The notes under the pieces were generated by a model. It searched no databases. It saw only the letters and a program-made list of their open reading frames with translations, and was not told the origin of the DNA. 6,411 bases of DNA from Actinomycetota bacterium (lineage in GTDB: Bacteria > Actinomycetota > Acidimicrobiia > Acidimicrobiales > GCA-2861595). Below, piece after piece: positions 1-5,295 of the stretch. Position 1 is the first letter of the stretch; every line of letters starts with the position of its first letter. The position numbers and the translations under genes are program-made. The DNA lies in the NCBI GenBank assembly GCA_016781225.1, contig JADDQT010000119.1:1-6411 (forward strand). Direction: 5' to 3'.

Positions 1-1167
1 CGCCGCCCCGCCTGACGAAGCGCCCCCTCCGGCCAAGCGATCCACGTCGCCCCCGGAGGGGCTGCCGTTCGTTCCGTTCGCAGTTGAGCCTGACGTGCCG
101 CCAGTGCCAGCGCCTCCTCCCCGTCCCGCCAGTCGAGAGAGGGAGTTGGCGTAGTACGCCGTTTGCATCGTGCCTTGGGCGCCTCGCGCCGGTGAACGGG
201 AGATTCCCTGGGCGACGAGGGCGGCCTCGGCCAGCGGGATCAACTTGAGCACCAGGAAGGGAGAGAAGGCCGCCATGGCCAAGATCGAGGCCCCGGTCAA
301 GAGCTTGCCCAGGCCCATTGCGGCGCCTGTGCCCACTCCTACGCCTGGAGCGGGCTCTCCGGCGCCGGCCAGGGCGGCCACGCCGACAGCGATGGCCACG
401 CAGACGACGAACTTGCTGACGATGATGGCCACCAGCACCTCGATGGTCTTGCGCAGGACGCCGCGGGCCGCTGGCCAGGTCATGGCCGCGAACGCCAGCG
501 GTGTGAGGGCGACGAGCAGGTAGACCAAGGCGGAGCGCACCAGGAGCTCGATCCACACCAACAGGGCGGCGACCACGGCAACGATCCCGATGAGCACGCT
601 CGAGAACCCGCCGCTGGCGGAGTGAGCAGCCACACCGAAGCCGGTGAGGAAGCCCAGGGCTTGACCGTCAGCGCCTCCCAGCACCGCCGTCGAGAGGGCG
701 TCGGTGAGGTCGAGAAGCTTTACCGTCACCACGACGGTCGCCCCCATCCCCAGCACGGCCAGACACACGTCCCGGGCGATCCGCCCGCTGAGGACACCCA
801 GCTCGCCGGCCATCAGGCCCTGGATGACGGCCAGGAACACGAAGGCGACGAGGAGGACGGCGGCGATATTGCGCACTAGGGCGAAGGGCGACTCCGGACC
901 CGAGAACCAGGCGGCGTCGAGGTCGGGGCGGGCCGATGTCTTCAAGAAGTTGACGACGCCGTCGATCAGGTCGGCGACTGCGCCGAGAACCCACTTGGCG
1001 ATGCCGCCGGCCACCCCTTCGAAGCCCCAACCAACCGTCCCGCCCACGGCTTCCTTGACCAGGCCGACGCCCGGCACGTCTGCCGAGGCCGCCTGAGAGT
1101 TCATGAGGACCGCGCTGGCCACCAGCGTGGAGGCGATTGCCCGCCCGGGGCGCCGGCCACCAGTCAC
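1..1167 (-). CDS. VirB6/TrbL-like conjugal transfer membrane protein, C-terminus cut by window edge
   Basis: Polytopic membrane protein expected to form part of the inner-membrane channel of a conjugative type IV secretion-like machine. The frame is open for 389 codons and runs off the left edge, so the C-terminus is missing. Residues 1-29 look like a signal peptide (Arg-rich start, hydrophobic core, end near SQAASA). Hydrophobic segments follow at about 98-118, 132-152, 189-228 (probably two), 242-268 and 288-308. From about 345 the tail is Gly/Ser/Thr-rich and hydrophilic. The stretch around WIELLVRSALVYLLVALTPL (205-224), with SKFVV at 251-255, resembles the actinobacterial TrbL-type proteins of ICEs as I recall them. 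The start is GTG, with GGAG seven bases upstream, and it overlaps the TGA of the preceding gene as GTGA, implying translational coupling. Function is by family resemblance; membrane topology is seen directly. Confidence 0.82.
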   Translation of the reverse strand, partial: MTGGRRPGRAIASTLVASAVLMNSQAASADVPGVGLVKEAVGGTVGWGFEGVAGGIAKWVLGAVADLIDGVVNFLKTSARPDLDAAWFSGPESPFALVRNIAAVLLVAFVFLAVIQGLMAGELGVLSGRIARDVCLAVLGMGATVVVTVKLLDLTDALSTAVLGGADGQALGFLTGFGVAAHSASGGFSSVLIGIVAVVAALLVWIELLVRSALVYLLVALTPLAFAAMTWPAARGVLRKTIEVLVAIIVSKFVVCVAIAVGVAALAGAGEPAPGVGVGTGAAMGLGKLLTGASILAMAAFSPFLVLKLIPLAEAALVAQGISRSPARGAQGTMQTAYYANSLSRLAGRGGGAGTGGTSGSTANGTNGSPSGGDVDRLAGGGASSGGAA

Positions 1168-1898
1168 CGGGTCGCTCCGTAGTCGGTGAAGCCGGCCAGG
1201 CGGGCCCGGAGCTCAGCTGACGTAGCGGGGGCGACGGCGTTGTTGGTGATTGGTGCTGGTCCCGGCACGATCGATTCCGCCCACACCTTCCAGTCGCCCC
1301 GTTCCCAGACAAGATCGAAGGTGGAGACTGCCCAGCCGGCCTGTGGCGGGGCCGCCCCCTGCCGGGACAGCACTCCCACGTTCCACACCGCCACTCGGGA
1401 CCGCTCGGGCGTGAATGCGTCGACGCGGACGGCCAGGATGGCTTGGTGGTACTCGATGGGAGCGTTGCTGCCGGTTAGCGCCTCACGGGTAGCCGCGAGC
1501 TTTGTGCTGGTCTCCGCCAGCTGGGCCTCGGTGCTGCCCGAGGCGGCCATGGTCCTCACAGCTCTCTGCACGCCGCTGGAGTCCATGTCGAGGAAGGCTT
1601 GGCCGGTCCGCACGTAGCTGACGGCGGCGGCCACTGCCCCCTCCCGGCTGCGGGTGTAGCCGATAGGAACGCCCGCTTCCATCGCTGTCGGGCCTGCGCG
1701 GCCTGCGCGGCCTGCGCCCTCTGCGCTCGTAGATGTTGGTGGGCGGCCGAGTGGGCCGCTACCTGTGATCGTCCCGTTGGAGGGATCGAGGAGGCCGCGG
1801 GCAGCCATCCCGAGCACGAAGGCGGCGACGAGTCCCCCGGCGACCCATGCCAGACGGATGAGGTCGGCAGCGCGGGTGGTGGTAGGCGGAGGGTACAT
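1164..1898 (-). CDS. Single-pass conjugal transfer protein with NTF2/VirB8-TcpC-like outer domain
   Basis: 244 residues. A short N-terminal tail is followed by one membrane helix (about 12-37), a Gly/Ala/Arg-rich linker (about 38-75) and a soluble domain (about 76-215) presumably outside the membrane. The domain opens with GYTRSREGAVAAAVSYV, a pattern I recall from actinobacterial ICE proteins. It continues with a Gln/Thr-rich helix (about 120-142) and beta strands ending in WAVSTFDLVWERGDWKVWAE, typical of NTF2-fold VirB8/TcpC-like scaffold proteins. Such proteins bridge the membrane channel and the cell wall. The chosen ATG lies 4 bases after the upstream stop and has a G-rich run 8 bases before it; a longer reading from 2009 would overlap the neighbour deeply and is rejected. 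It overlaps the next gene by 4 bases, so all belong to one operon. Fold assignment is inference from pattern; no alignment was run. Confidence 0.75.
   Translation of the reverse strand: MYPPPTTTRAADLIRLAWVAGGLVAAFVLGMAARGLLDPSNGTITGSGPLGRPPTSTSAEGAGRAGRAGPTAMEAGVPIGYTRSREGAVAAAVSYVRTGQAFLDMDSSGVQRAVRTMAASGSTEAQLAETSTKLAATREALTGSNAPIEYHQAILAVRVDAFTPERSRVAVWNVGVLSRQGAAPPQAGWAVSTFDLVWERGDWKVWAESIVPGPAPITNNAVAPATSAELRARLAGFTDYGATR
1691..1717. repeat. Three perfect tandem copies of a 9-bp unit, in frame
   Basis: The unit GGCCTGCGC occurs three times in direct succession, and a degenerate fourth copy follows. It lies inside the minus-strand transfer gene and encodes part of the Ala-Gly-Arg linker (GAGRAGRAG, about residues 61-69) between membrane helix and outer domain. 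Because the unit is a multiple of three, copy-number slippage would change linker length without breaking the frame. Confidence 0.85.
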
Positions 1899-1902
1899 CC
1901 CG

Positions 1903-2199
1903 TCAACCCCCCGCTGCCCGGAAGAGCAGGTTGATGGCCGTCGGGGCGATGCCGGCCAGGCAGGCGCCGGCCACTCCGCCAACGGCCAGCTGCTTGCCCC
2001 GGTAGGCACCCTGCGAGTAGCCCGAGTTCTGGGCCACGCCGTAGAGGGCTGCCCCGCCGAGGATGCTGGCCAGCGACCCCCACAAGGCGACCTGGGACAA
2101 CCAGTTGAGCAACTGCTGGATCAGCTGGGCGCCGGGCATGCCCGAGGAGTTCGGGGCCACGGTGACCTGGGCAACCATCACCGCGAGTGCTTGGCCCAT
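1903..2199 (-). CDS. Small two-helix membrane protein, DUF6112-like
   Basis: 98 residues, first full-size gene of the transfer operon. It shows a Ser/Pro-Gly-rich segment (PNSSGMPGAQLIQQLLNWL, about 16-34), a membrane helix at about 36-55 (ALWGSLASILGGAALYGVA), a short polar loop with SGYSQGAYRGKQ, and a second helix at about 71-94. This layout and the NSSGMPG...QQLLN...G....N.....GK pattern match, from memory, the DUF6112 proteins encoded just ahead of TrbL-type genes in actinobacterial ICEs. By size and topology it may act like a VirB2/VirB3-type channel or pilin-like subunit, but no activity is established here. The ATG at 2199 is preferred over the GTG at 2208 because GAGGGG lies 8 bases before it, whereas the same run directly abuts the GTG. 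The ATG shares one base with the stop of an upstream leader ORF. Confidence 0.78.
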   Translation of the reverse strand: MGQALAVMVAQVTVAPNSSGMPGAQLIQQLLNWLSQVALWGSLASILGGAALYGVAQNSGYSQGAYRGKQLAVGGVAGACLAGIAPTAINLLFRAAGG

Positions 2200-2240
2200 C
2201 AGAAGCACCCCTCACGTCCAGCTGGCGTCTCTGGGTCCAT
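2199..2240 (-). CDS. Candidate 13-codon leader peptide (MDPETPAGREGCF)
   Basis: A very short ORF begins at an ATG preceded by AAGGAGGAGGG, with AGGAGG seven bases before the start; this is the strongest ribosome binding site in the window. It reads 13 codons and its TGA shares an A with the ATG of the DUF6112-like gene (TGATG). The downstream gene's own GAGGGG site lies inside this leader. The simplest reading is translational coupling: ribosomes finishing the leader restart on the first transfer gene. The peptide shows no run of one amino acid, so classical amino-acid attenuation is not indicated. The ORF and its site are seen directly; translation and role are inference. Confidence 0.5.
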   Translation of the reverse strand: MDPETPAGREGCF

Positions 2241-2243
2241 GTG

Positions 2244-2254
2244 CCCTCCTCCTT
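2244..2254 (-). promoter_or_regulatory. Strong ribosome binding site ahead of the transfer operon
   Basis: AAGGAGGAGGG on the minus strand is an almost perfect complement to the 16S rRNA 3' end. It fits the ATG at 2240 with core spacing of 7 bases and points to the 13-codon leader as the first translated frame of the operon. Confidence 0.65.
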
Positions 2255-2279
2255 GGTCACTTCCTAATACCGGTAAACA

Positions 2280-2303
2280 ACGGCAGATACAGGGGAACGT
2301 CCT
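2280..2303 (+). repeat. Direct repeat copy 1 (ACGGCAGATA...), operator candidate
   Basis: It begins with ACGGCAGATA, then CAGGGGAACGTCCT. The second copy at 2348 repeats the first ten bases exactly and continues similarly (GGGG-ACGT-CCT with single-base indels). Start-to-start distance is 68 bases. This copy lies on the transfer-operon side of the divergent region. Confidence 0.55.
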
Positions 2304-2347
2304 GGGAAGAGTAGACCTTGCCGAACAAGGCCGCAAGTACTAATTTC

Positions 2348-2372
2348 ACGGCAGATAGCCGGGGACGTGCCT
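2348..2372 (+). repeat. Direct repeat copy 2 (ACGGCAGATA...), operator candidate
   Basis: It begins with the same ten bases, ACGGCAGATA, as the copy at 2280, followed by GCCGGGGACGTGCCT. This copy sits between the weak -10 candidate and the ribosome binding site of the helix-turn-helix gene. A protein bound here could block that gene's transcription, as in autoregulation; this is inference from position. Confidence 0.55.
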
Positions 2373-2394
2373 CGACAACAAGGAAGGCGGTGCC

Positions 2395-2625
2395 ATGGCG
2401 CCCGACGACGAGCTGGACCTGACCGAGCTACGGACCCTGACGGCCCAGGAGGTGGCCGACGCCACCGGCGTCCCCCTCGAGACCGTCTGGTCGTCGGCCA
2501 AAAACGGCTCCCTGTACGGGCGCAAGCTCGGCCGAGAGTGGCGGTTCACCCTCCAGGCCGTGCGGGAGTGGGTTGGCCTTACTCCGGAACAAGCCAAGCG
2601 GGCCGGCGAGGAGAAGACCCCGTGA
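2395..2625 (+). CDS. Small helix-turn-helix protein, excisionase/MerR type
   Basis: 76 residues, essentially one DNA-binding domain. After an acidic start, TLTAQEVADATGVPLETVWS (about 14-33) forms the helix-turn-helix. YGRKLGREWRFTLQAVREWV (41-60) gives the basic wing and final helix typical of the HTH_17/excisionase family (pattern known from Xis, BldC and MerR-like proteins). The ATG is supported by AAGGAAGG seven bases upstream. It is the first gene of the rightward unit and lies beside the divergent control region with repeated operator-like sites. It may therefore regulate the transfer operon and its own unit. An excision cofactor is the alternative, but no integrase gene lies next to it in this window. 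The domain call is confident; the target is inferred. Confidence 0.85.
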   Translation: MAPDDELDLTELRTLTAQEVADATGVPLETVWSSAKNGSLYGRKLGREWRFTLQAVREWVGLTPEQAKRAGEEKTP

Positions 2626-2696
2626 GCAAGGGGAGTCGCTGCGATCCTTCGTGCGCCGCGCCCGACTTTGTGTTTCCAGCATCGATCACGCCATAG
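2622..2696 (+). CDS. Candidate 24-codon overlapping ORF
   Basis: A GTG start overlaps the regulator's TGA as GTGA, a classic coupled junction, and GAGGAG sits 8 bases before it. The peptide (MSKGSRCDPSCAAPDF, then VFPASITP) has two cysteines and no recognisable domain. Its TAG ends 6 bases before the ATG of the hydrolase gene, whose own ribosome binding site is weak (only AGG). The ORF could thus carry ribosomes from the regulator to the hydrolase. Its existence as a made peptide is unproven. Confidence 0.4.
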   Translation: MSKGSRCDPSCAAPDFVFPASITP

Positions 2697-2702
2697 GTCT
2701 CT

Positions 2703-3713
2703 ATGAAGGCTCTCGTGGCGGGGCTCGCAGCTCCGGTGGCCCTCGTGATGGCCGTCGCGTTGGTTTTCCCGCCGCCGAAGGCCGCTGCGGCAGGCGGTCC
2801 GCCTTCTGCTGTAGCGCTTGCAGAGATCCCGCCCGACCTGCTTTCCGTCTACCAGGCCGCTGCGGCCACATGCGCCGGGCTGCCATGGCAGGTCCTCGCC
2901 GCCATCGGTGCCCTCGAGTCTGGCCACGCCCAGGGTCGGGCCGACCCGGCAACCGGGGACGTGAGCCCGCCCATCATGGGCCCGGCCATCGACGGGCGGC
3001 CCGGGTTCGCCGCCATCAGGGACCCGTCGTCCTCCGATGGCTGGGCCCACGCTCTGGGCCCGATGCAGTTCCTGTCCACCACGTGGGCCCGGTGGGCAAG
3101 GCTGGCGCCCGGTCGTCCCGCTGGGGCGGTGCCTTCGGCGCACAACGCTTGGGACGCCATCTACGCGGCGGCCGCCAAGCTCTGCGCCGCCGCCGAGGGA
3201 TCGTCCGATCTGTCGACCGCGATTTACGCCTACAACCGCAGCGACGCCTATGTCGACGCGGTGCTGGCCAAGGCCGTGGCCTACGGGATGGGCCAGCCGG
3301 GCGGATCAGCCGCCGGGCTTCTCACCTCTGGGGCGATGGTGCCGGGATCCGGGGAGGCCGTAGTGATGGTTGCCATGCGGGCTCTCGGCACGCCGTACGT
3401 GTGGGGCGGCGAGTCACCGGGTGGCTTCGACTGCTCCGGCCTTGTCCAGTGGGCCTACGCTGAGACGGGGGTGCGTGTCCCGCGCACAACCCGGGAACAG
3501 ATCAACATCGGAATCCCGGTCGGTCTGAACGACTTGCGCCCAGGAGACCTGGTCTTCACCCGCGGTGGTCGGGTGCCAACAGATCTTGGCCACGTCGCGA
3601 TCTACGCCGGTAACGGCATGGTGATTGTCGCTCCGCGGACCGGCCAGACGGTCCAGTTCCGCCTTCTTGCCCCGGGCAGCGTTCAAGCAGTGCGCCGGGT
3701 GCTACAGACCTGA
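2703..3713 (+). CDS. Secreted bifunctional lytic transglycosylase / NlpC-P60 (C40) endopeptidase
   Basis: 336 residues; a two-domain peptidoglycan hydrolase of the kind encoded in conjugative elements (Tn916 Orf14 and CwlT are known counterparts), which locally opens the wall for the transfer apparatus. Residues 1-30 form a signal peptide or anchor (hydrophobic run, then PPPKAAAA). Residues 43-195 are a lytic transglycosylase domain: probable catalytic Glu72 in ALESGH, GPMQF at 119-123 followed by STTW, and AYN at 176-178 before YVDAVL. The pattern resembles actinobacterial MltB-like enzymes. Residues 214-335 are an NlpC/P60 domain: YVWGG at 232-236, nucleophile Cys244 in FDCSG, LRPGDLVF at 278-285, and His297 in GHVAIY. 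The usual polar third residue is Val309 (IVAPRTG), which is odd. The first ATG is used although its binding site is weak. The gene is co-oriented with the regulator and divergent from the transfer operon. Confidence 0.92.
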   Translation: MKALVAGLAAPVALVMAVALVFPPPKAAAAGGPPSAVALAEIPPDLLSVYQAAAATCAGLPWQVLAAIGALESGHAQGRADPATGDVSPPIMGPAIDGRPGFAAIRDPSSSDGWAHALGPMQFLSTTWARWARLAPGRPAGAVPSAHNAWDAIYAAAAKLCAAAEGSSDLSTAIYAYNRSDAYVDAVLAKAVAYGMGQPGGSAAGLLTSGAMVPGSGEAVVMVAMRALGTPYVWGGESPGGFDCSGLVQWAYAETGVRVPRTTREQINIGIPVGLNDLRPGDLVFTRGGRVPTDLGHVAIYAGNGMVIVAPRTGQTVQFRLLAPGSVQAVRRVLQT

Positions 3714-3746
3714 GCTACGGCACGGGGAGTCCGAACCGCCCTGTTG

Positions 3747-3764
3747 GGGCCACTGACATGGCCC
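3747..3764. terminator. Weak hairpin, possible terminator after the hydrolase gene
   Basis: GGGCCA and TGGCCC form a perfect 6-bp stem with a 6-base loop, 33 bases past the hydrolase stop. No T-run follows on either strand, so an intrinsic terminator is only a possibility; many actinobacterial terminators do lack a clear T-run. Confidence 0.3.
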
Positions 3765-3913
3765 GCAGAACGCCGACTCGGGGGCGCGGTTGGTCTCTCG
3801 TGACGGCGTCGTGCTCGCGGGAGCTGACTGCCATCGACCGGCACCTTCGGGACACGCCCACCCTGGACTCGCCGCGTCTAGATACCGCGGATGACTGCGT
3901 CGAAGTGGCGTGA
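3758..3913 (+). CDS. Doubtful 51-codon ORF
   Basis: An ATG-started frame begins MARRTPTRGRGWSLV and ends TADDCVEVA. Its second half has a reasonable amino-acid mix, the first half is Arg-rich, and only GGGG eight bases upstream could serve as ribosome binding site. The start lies in the hairpin at 3747-3764. No family is recognised; it could be a remnant or chance. Confidence 0.2.
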   Translation: MARRTPTRGRGWSLVTASCSRELTAIDRHLRDTPTLDSPRLDTADDCVEVA

Positions 3914-3957
3914 CTTTGCTTCCATGTCGTTCGGCCAGAGGTGGAGTAGTCATCCGC
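3887..3957. repeat. Widely spaced perfect 10-base inverted repeat
   Basis: GCGGATGACT (3887-3896) is matched by its exact reverse complement AGTCATCCGC (3948-3957) with 51 bases between. This may be a pair of protein-binding arms or chance; the sequence allows no assignment. Confidence 0.4.
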
Positions 3958-4038
3958 TAGGAGATCGCTCGTCTCACGCGCTGCACGATGTTGGCGAGAT
4001 TCAAATGGTCGAAGCGCTTAGGGTGTGCGACGAGCTAA

Positions 4039-4824
4039 CTAATCGGAGGGCCGGACCGGCAGTTGCCGTTTGGCCGTGTCCACGTTGGCTATGTCGTAGG
4101 CCGTACCAACAGAGACTTTCACCAGGAGCGTCCTGCACCGCGGAACCTCGAACCTGAAGCTGTTCGACTCATCCCACGCCAACCCGGCCTGGACGCCGCC
4201 GCTTTGAATGCAGCGGAAGTCGTACCGGAGATCCTCCGTCGGGCCGTTCGGGTTCACACCAACCACGTCGAGCGTCACGAGATCCCCTTCGTTGAGCGTC
4301 GTGGTGCGCCCCGCCCAACCGGACGATCTCTCCCAGCACAACTCCACGACGTTCGAGTGCACTGAGGCGAGGTACGGCCACCAGTCACCGACCTCACCCT
4401 CGAGTCGGCGGCGCACCTCTTCGAAACCGACACGCAGACGAGTCACCATTGCAGCTACCTCGTCCTCCGTGATCTGGCCGAGCGGCGGGCCGACGACGTG
4501 CGCCCGCTTGTCCCGTGCCGATGCAAGGCGGGAGAGGTCCACCTCGGCATGCGCGGGGTCGGGCCAGATGGCATTCAACGCGATGGGAAGCTTCCAGGCC
4601 AGGAGAGCGCGTATCGTGGGCATGCCGGCGGCATCCCAAGGGCCGCGGAGCTGCTCCTGTGGACGCTTCCGGGCGGCAAGTTTGGCGTTGTCCTCAATGA
4701 GTCTTCCAACGTGCGCCGGGAGATGCTTCAGCCAGTCGTCTCCAAGCTCGGCGCGCAGCGAGAGGCGAAGCACGGTGCGCATAAGCGCTTCAAGGTCTGG
4801 GATGTCCCACCCGGCTAGCGTCAT
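4039..4824 (-). CDS. HEPN-type (Swt1-like) protein with C-terminal Ig-like beta domain
   Basis: 261 residues, no signal peptide or membrane segment, so cytoplasmic. Residues 1-145 are mostly helical: an opening helix LEALMRTVLRLSLRAELGDDW (11-31), then after about 70 residues ARDKRAHVVG, followed by DEVAAMVTRLRVGFEEVRRRL (121-141). R104-x4-H109, with Asp at R+1, before a long final helix is the hallmark of HEPN domains, which often cleave RNA in toxins and defence systems. The N-terminus resembles Swt1/DUF4145-like HEPN proteins. Residues about 172-258 look like a beta sandwich: NEGDLVTLDVVGVNPNG, LRYDFR, W-x-x-x-NSFRFEV, LLVKVSVG, ending QLPVRP. This resembles tails I recall on other bacterial HEPN proteins. 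The ATG has GAGGA seven bases upstream. It lies 108 bases downstream of a co-oriented 118-residue gene. Catalytic activity is inferred from the motif only. Confidence 0.65.
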   Translation of the reverse strand: MTLAGWDIPDLEALMRTVLRLSLRAELGDDWLKHLPAHVGRLIEDNAKLAARKRPQEQLRGPWDAAGMPTIRALLAWKLPIALNAIWPDPAHAEVDLSRLASARDKRAHVVGPPLGQITEDEVAAMVTRLRVGFEEVRRRLEGEVGDWWPYLASVHSNVVELCWERSSGWAGRTTTLNEGDLVTLDVVGVNPNGPTEDLRYDFRCIQSGGVQAGLAWDESNSFRFEVPRCRTLLVKVSVGTAYDIANVDTAKRQLPVRPSD

Positions 4825-4932
4825 ACGGTAATCCTCGCGAATGGGACCGTTGCGGCGGGCAGCGACCTCGGTCTCGCGCCGCCCGTCACCTACCGCCGGC
4901 AGGGCGCCTCAAGCTCTCGGCGTCCGGGCCTT

Positions 4933-5289
4933 CTACGCGGCGACATACCGCTCGGCACGCGAGAAATGGACCGAGGCGACCGGGCCCTTGACGCCGGTCT
5001 TCACCCACCCGAGCTCCTCCATCTTCAACCGAACACCGACGCCAACGGCCTGGCGGAAGCGCAGCTCGGTCGCGACAACCCACCCGGTCTCCGGGTCGTC
5101 GTCGAGGAACCGAACGATGCCGGCGAGGGCCGGGTGGCCGAGCGCCTCGGCGTCTTGGAGGCGGTGCTCATTGCATGCGTCGTTGAGTAGCTCGAAGAAC
5201 CGATCCCGTGCACTTGCATGGGCGTCGAGGGCCTTAACGTACTTGGCCCCGTGAGCATCGGACTCGAACGTCGAGCGACCCACTGACAT
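4933..5289 (-). CDS. Unrecognised 118-residue protein, possible winged-helix C-terminus
   Basis: No family is recognised. Residues 1-60 are predicted largely helical and charged (MSVGRSTFESDAHGAKY, then HASARDRFFELLNDACNEHR). An acidic stretch, RFLDDDPETGW, lies at 60-70. Residues 74-118 (TELRFRQAVGVGVRLKMEEL, GWVKTG, VASVHFSRAERY) read like a helix-turn-helix plus wing, so DNA binding is conceivable. No membrane segment or signal is present. Its ATG is 6 bases from the -10 of a strong promoter and has no ribosome binding site, which fits a leaderless mRNA. A palindrome lies in that promoter, so the protein could repress itself. The HEPN-type gene is next downstream on the same strand. Gene reality is well supported by promoter and composition; DNA binding is inference. 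Confidence 0.62.
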   Translation of the reverse strand: MSVGRSTFESDAHGAKYVKALDAHASARDRFFELLNDACNEHRLQDAEALGHPALAGIVRFLDDDPETGWVVATELRFRQAVGVGVRLKMEELGWVKTGVKGPVASVHFSRAERYVAA

Positions 5290-5295
5290 GCACAG

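Larger units (their letters stand above)
2255..2379. promoter_or_regulatory. Divergent control region between transfer operon and regulator/hydrolase genes
   Basis: About 125 bases, less GC-rich than its flanks, separate two outward-facing transcription units. On the plus strand TTGCCG (2319-2324) and TAATTT (2341-2346), 17 bases apart, form a weak promoter candidate for the regulator gene (4/6 and 3/6 matches). On the minus strand no good -35/-10 pair was found; TATTAG near 2263-2268 is a lone -10-like hexamer. The region also holds the 8-base palindrome TACCGGTA (2268-2275), a small hairpin (CCTTG/CAAGG, 2316-2330) and two copies of an imperfect direct repeat. This density of symmetry suggests operators serving both directions, plausibly bound by the adjacent helix-turn-helix protein. 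Promoter calls are weak. Confidence 0.5.
3714..4038. other. Intergenic stretch between convergent genes
   Basis: About 325 bases between the ends of the hydrolase gene and the HEPN-type gene. It contains a small hairpin at 3747-3764, a doubtful plus-strand ORF at 3758-3913 and a widely spaced 10-base inverted repeat (3887-3896 and 3948-3957). No recognisable gene, RNA or mobile element is seen. The stretch probably marks the boundary between the transfer module and accessory DNA. Confidence 0.6.

Noticed and set aside
668..1312. Long minus-strand frame overlapping the VirB6/TrbL-like gene
   Set aside because: Arg/Pro-rich composition without domains; it is the out-of-frame shadow of a gene with clear membrane helices and coupled start.
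1556..2260. Minus-strand frame starting at the GTG at 2260
   Set aside because: It lies over the two small transfer genes in another frame and is Arg/Pro/Gly-rich. The strong ribosome binding site lies after its start and fits the ATG at 2240 instead.
2316..2330. Hairpin CCTTG/CAAGG as a riboswitch or attenuator
   Set aside because: Only a 5-bp stem in a region expected to be upstream of or within promoter elements; no larger conserved fold is visible.
2346..3463. Long frames on both strands over the regulator and hydrolase (2346-3143 minus, 2573-3463 plus)
   Set aside because: Shadows of the hydrolase gene, whose signal peptide and catalytic motifs fix the true frame.
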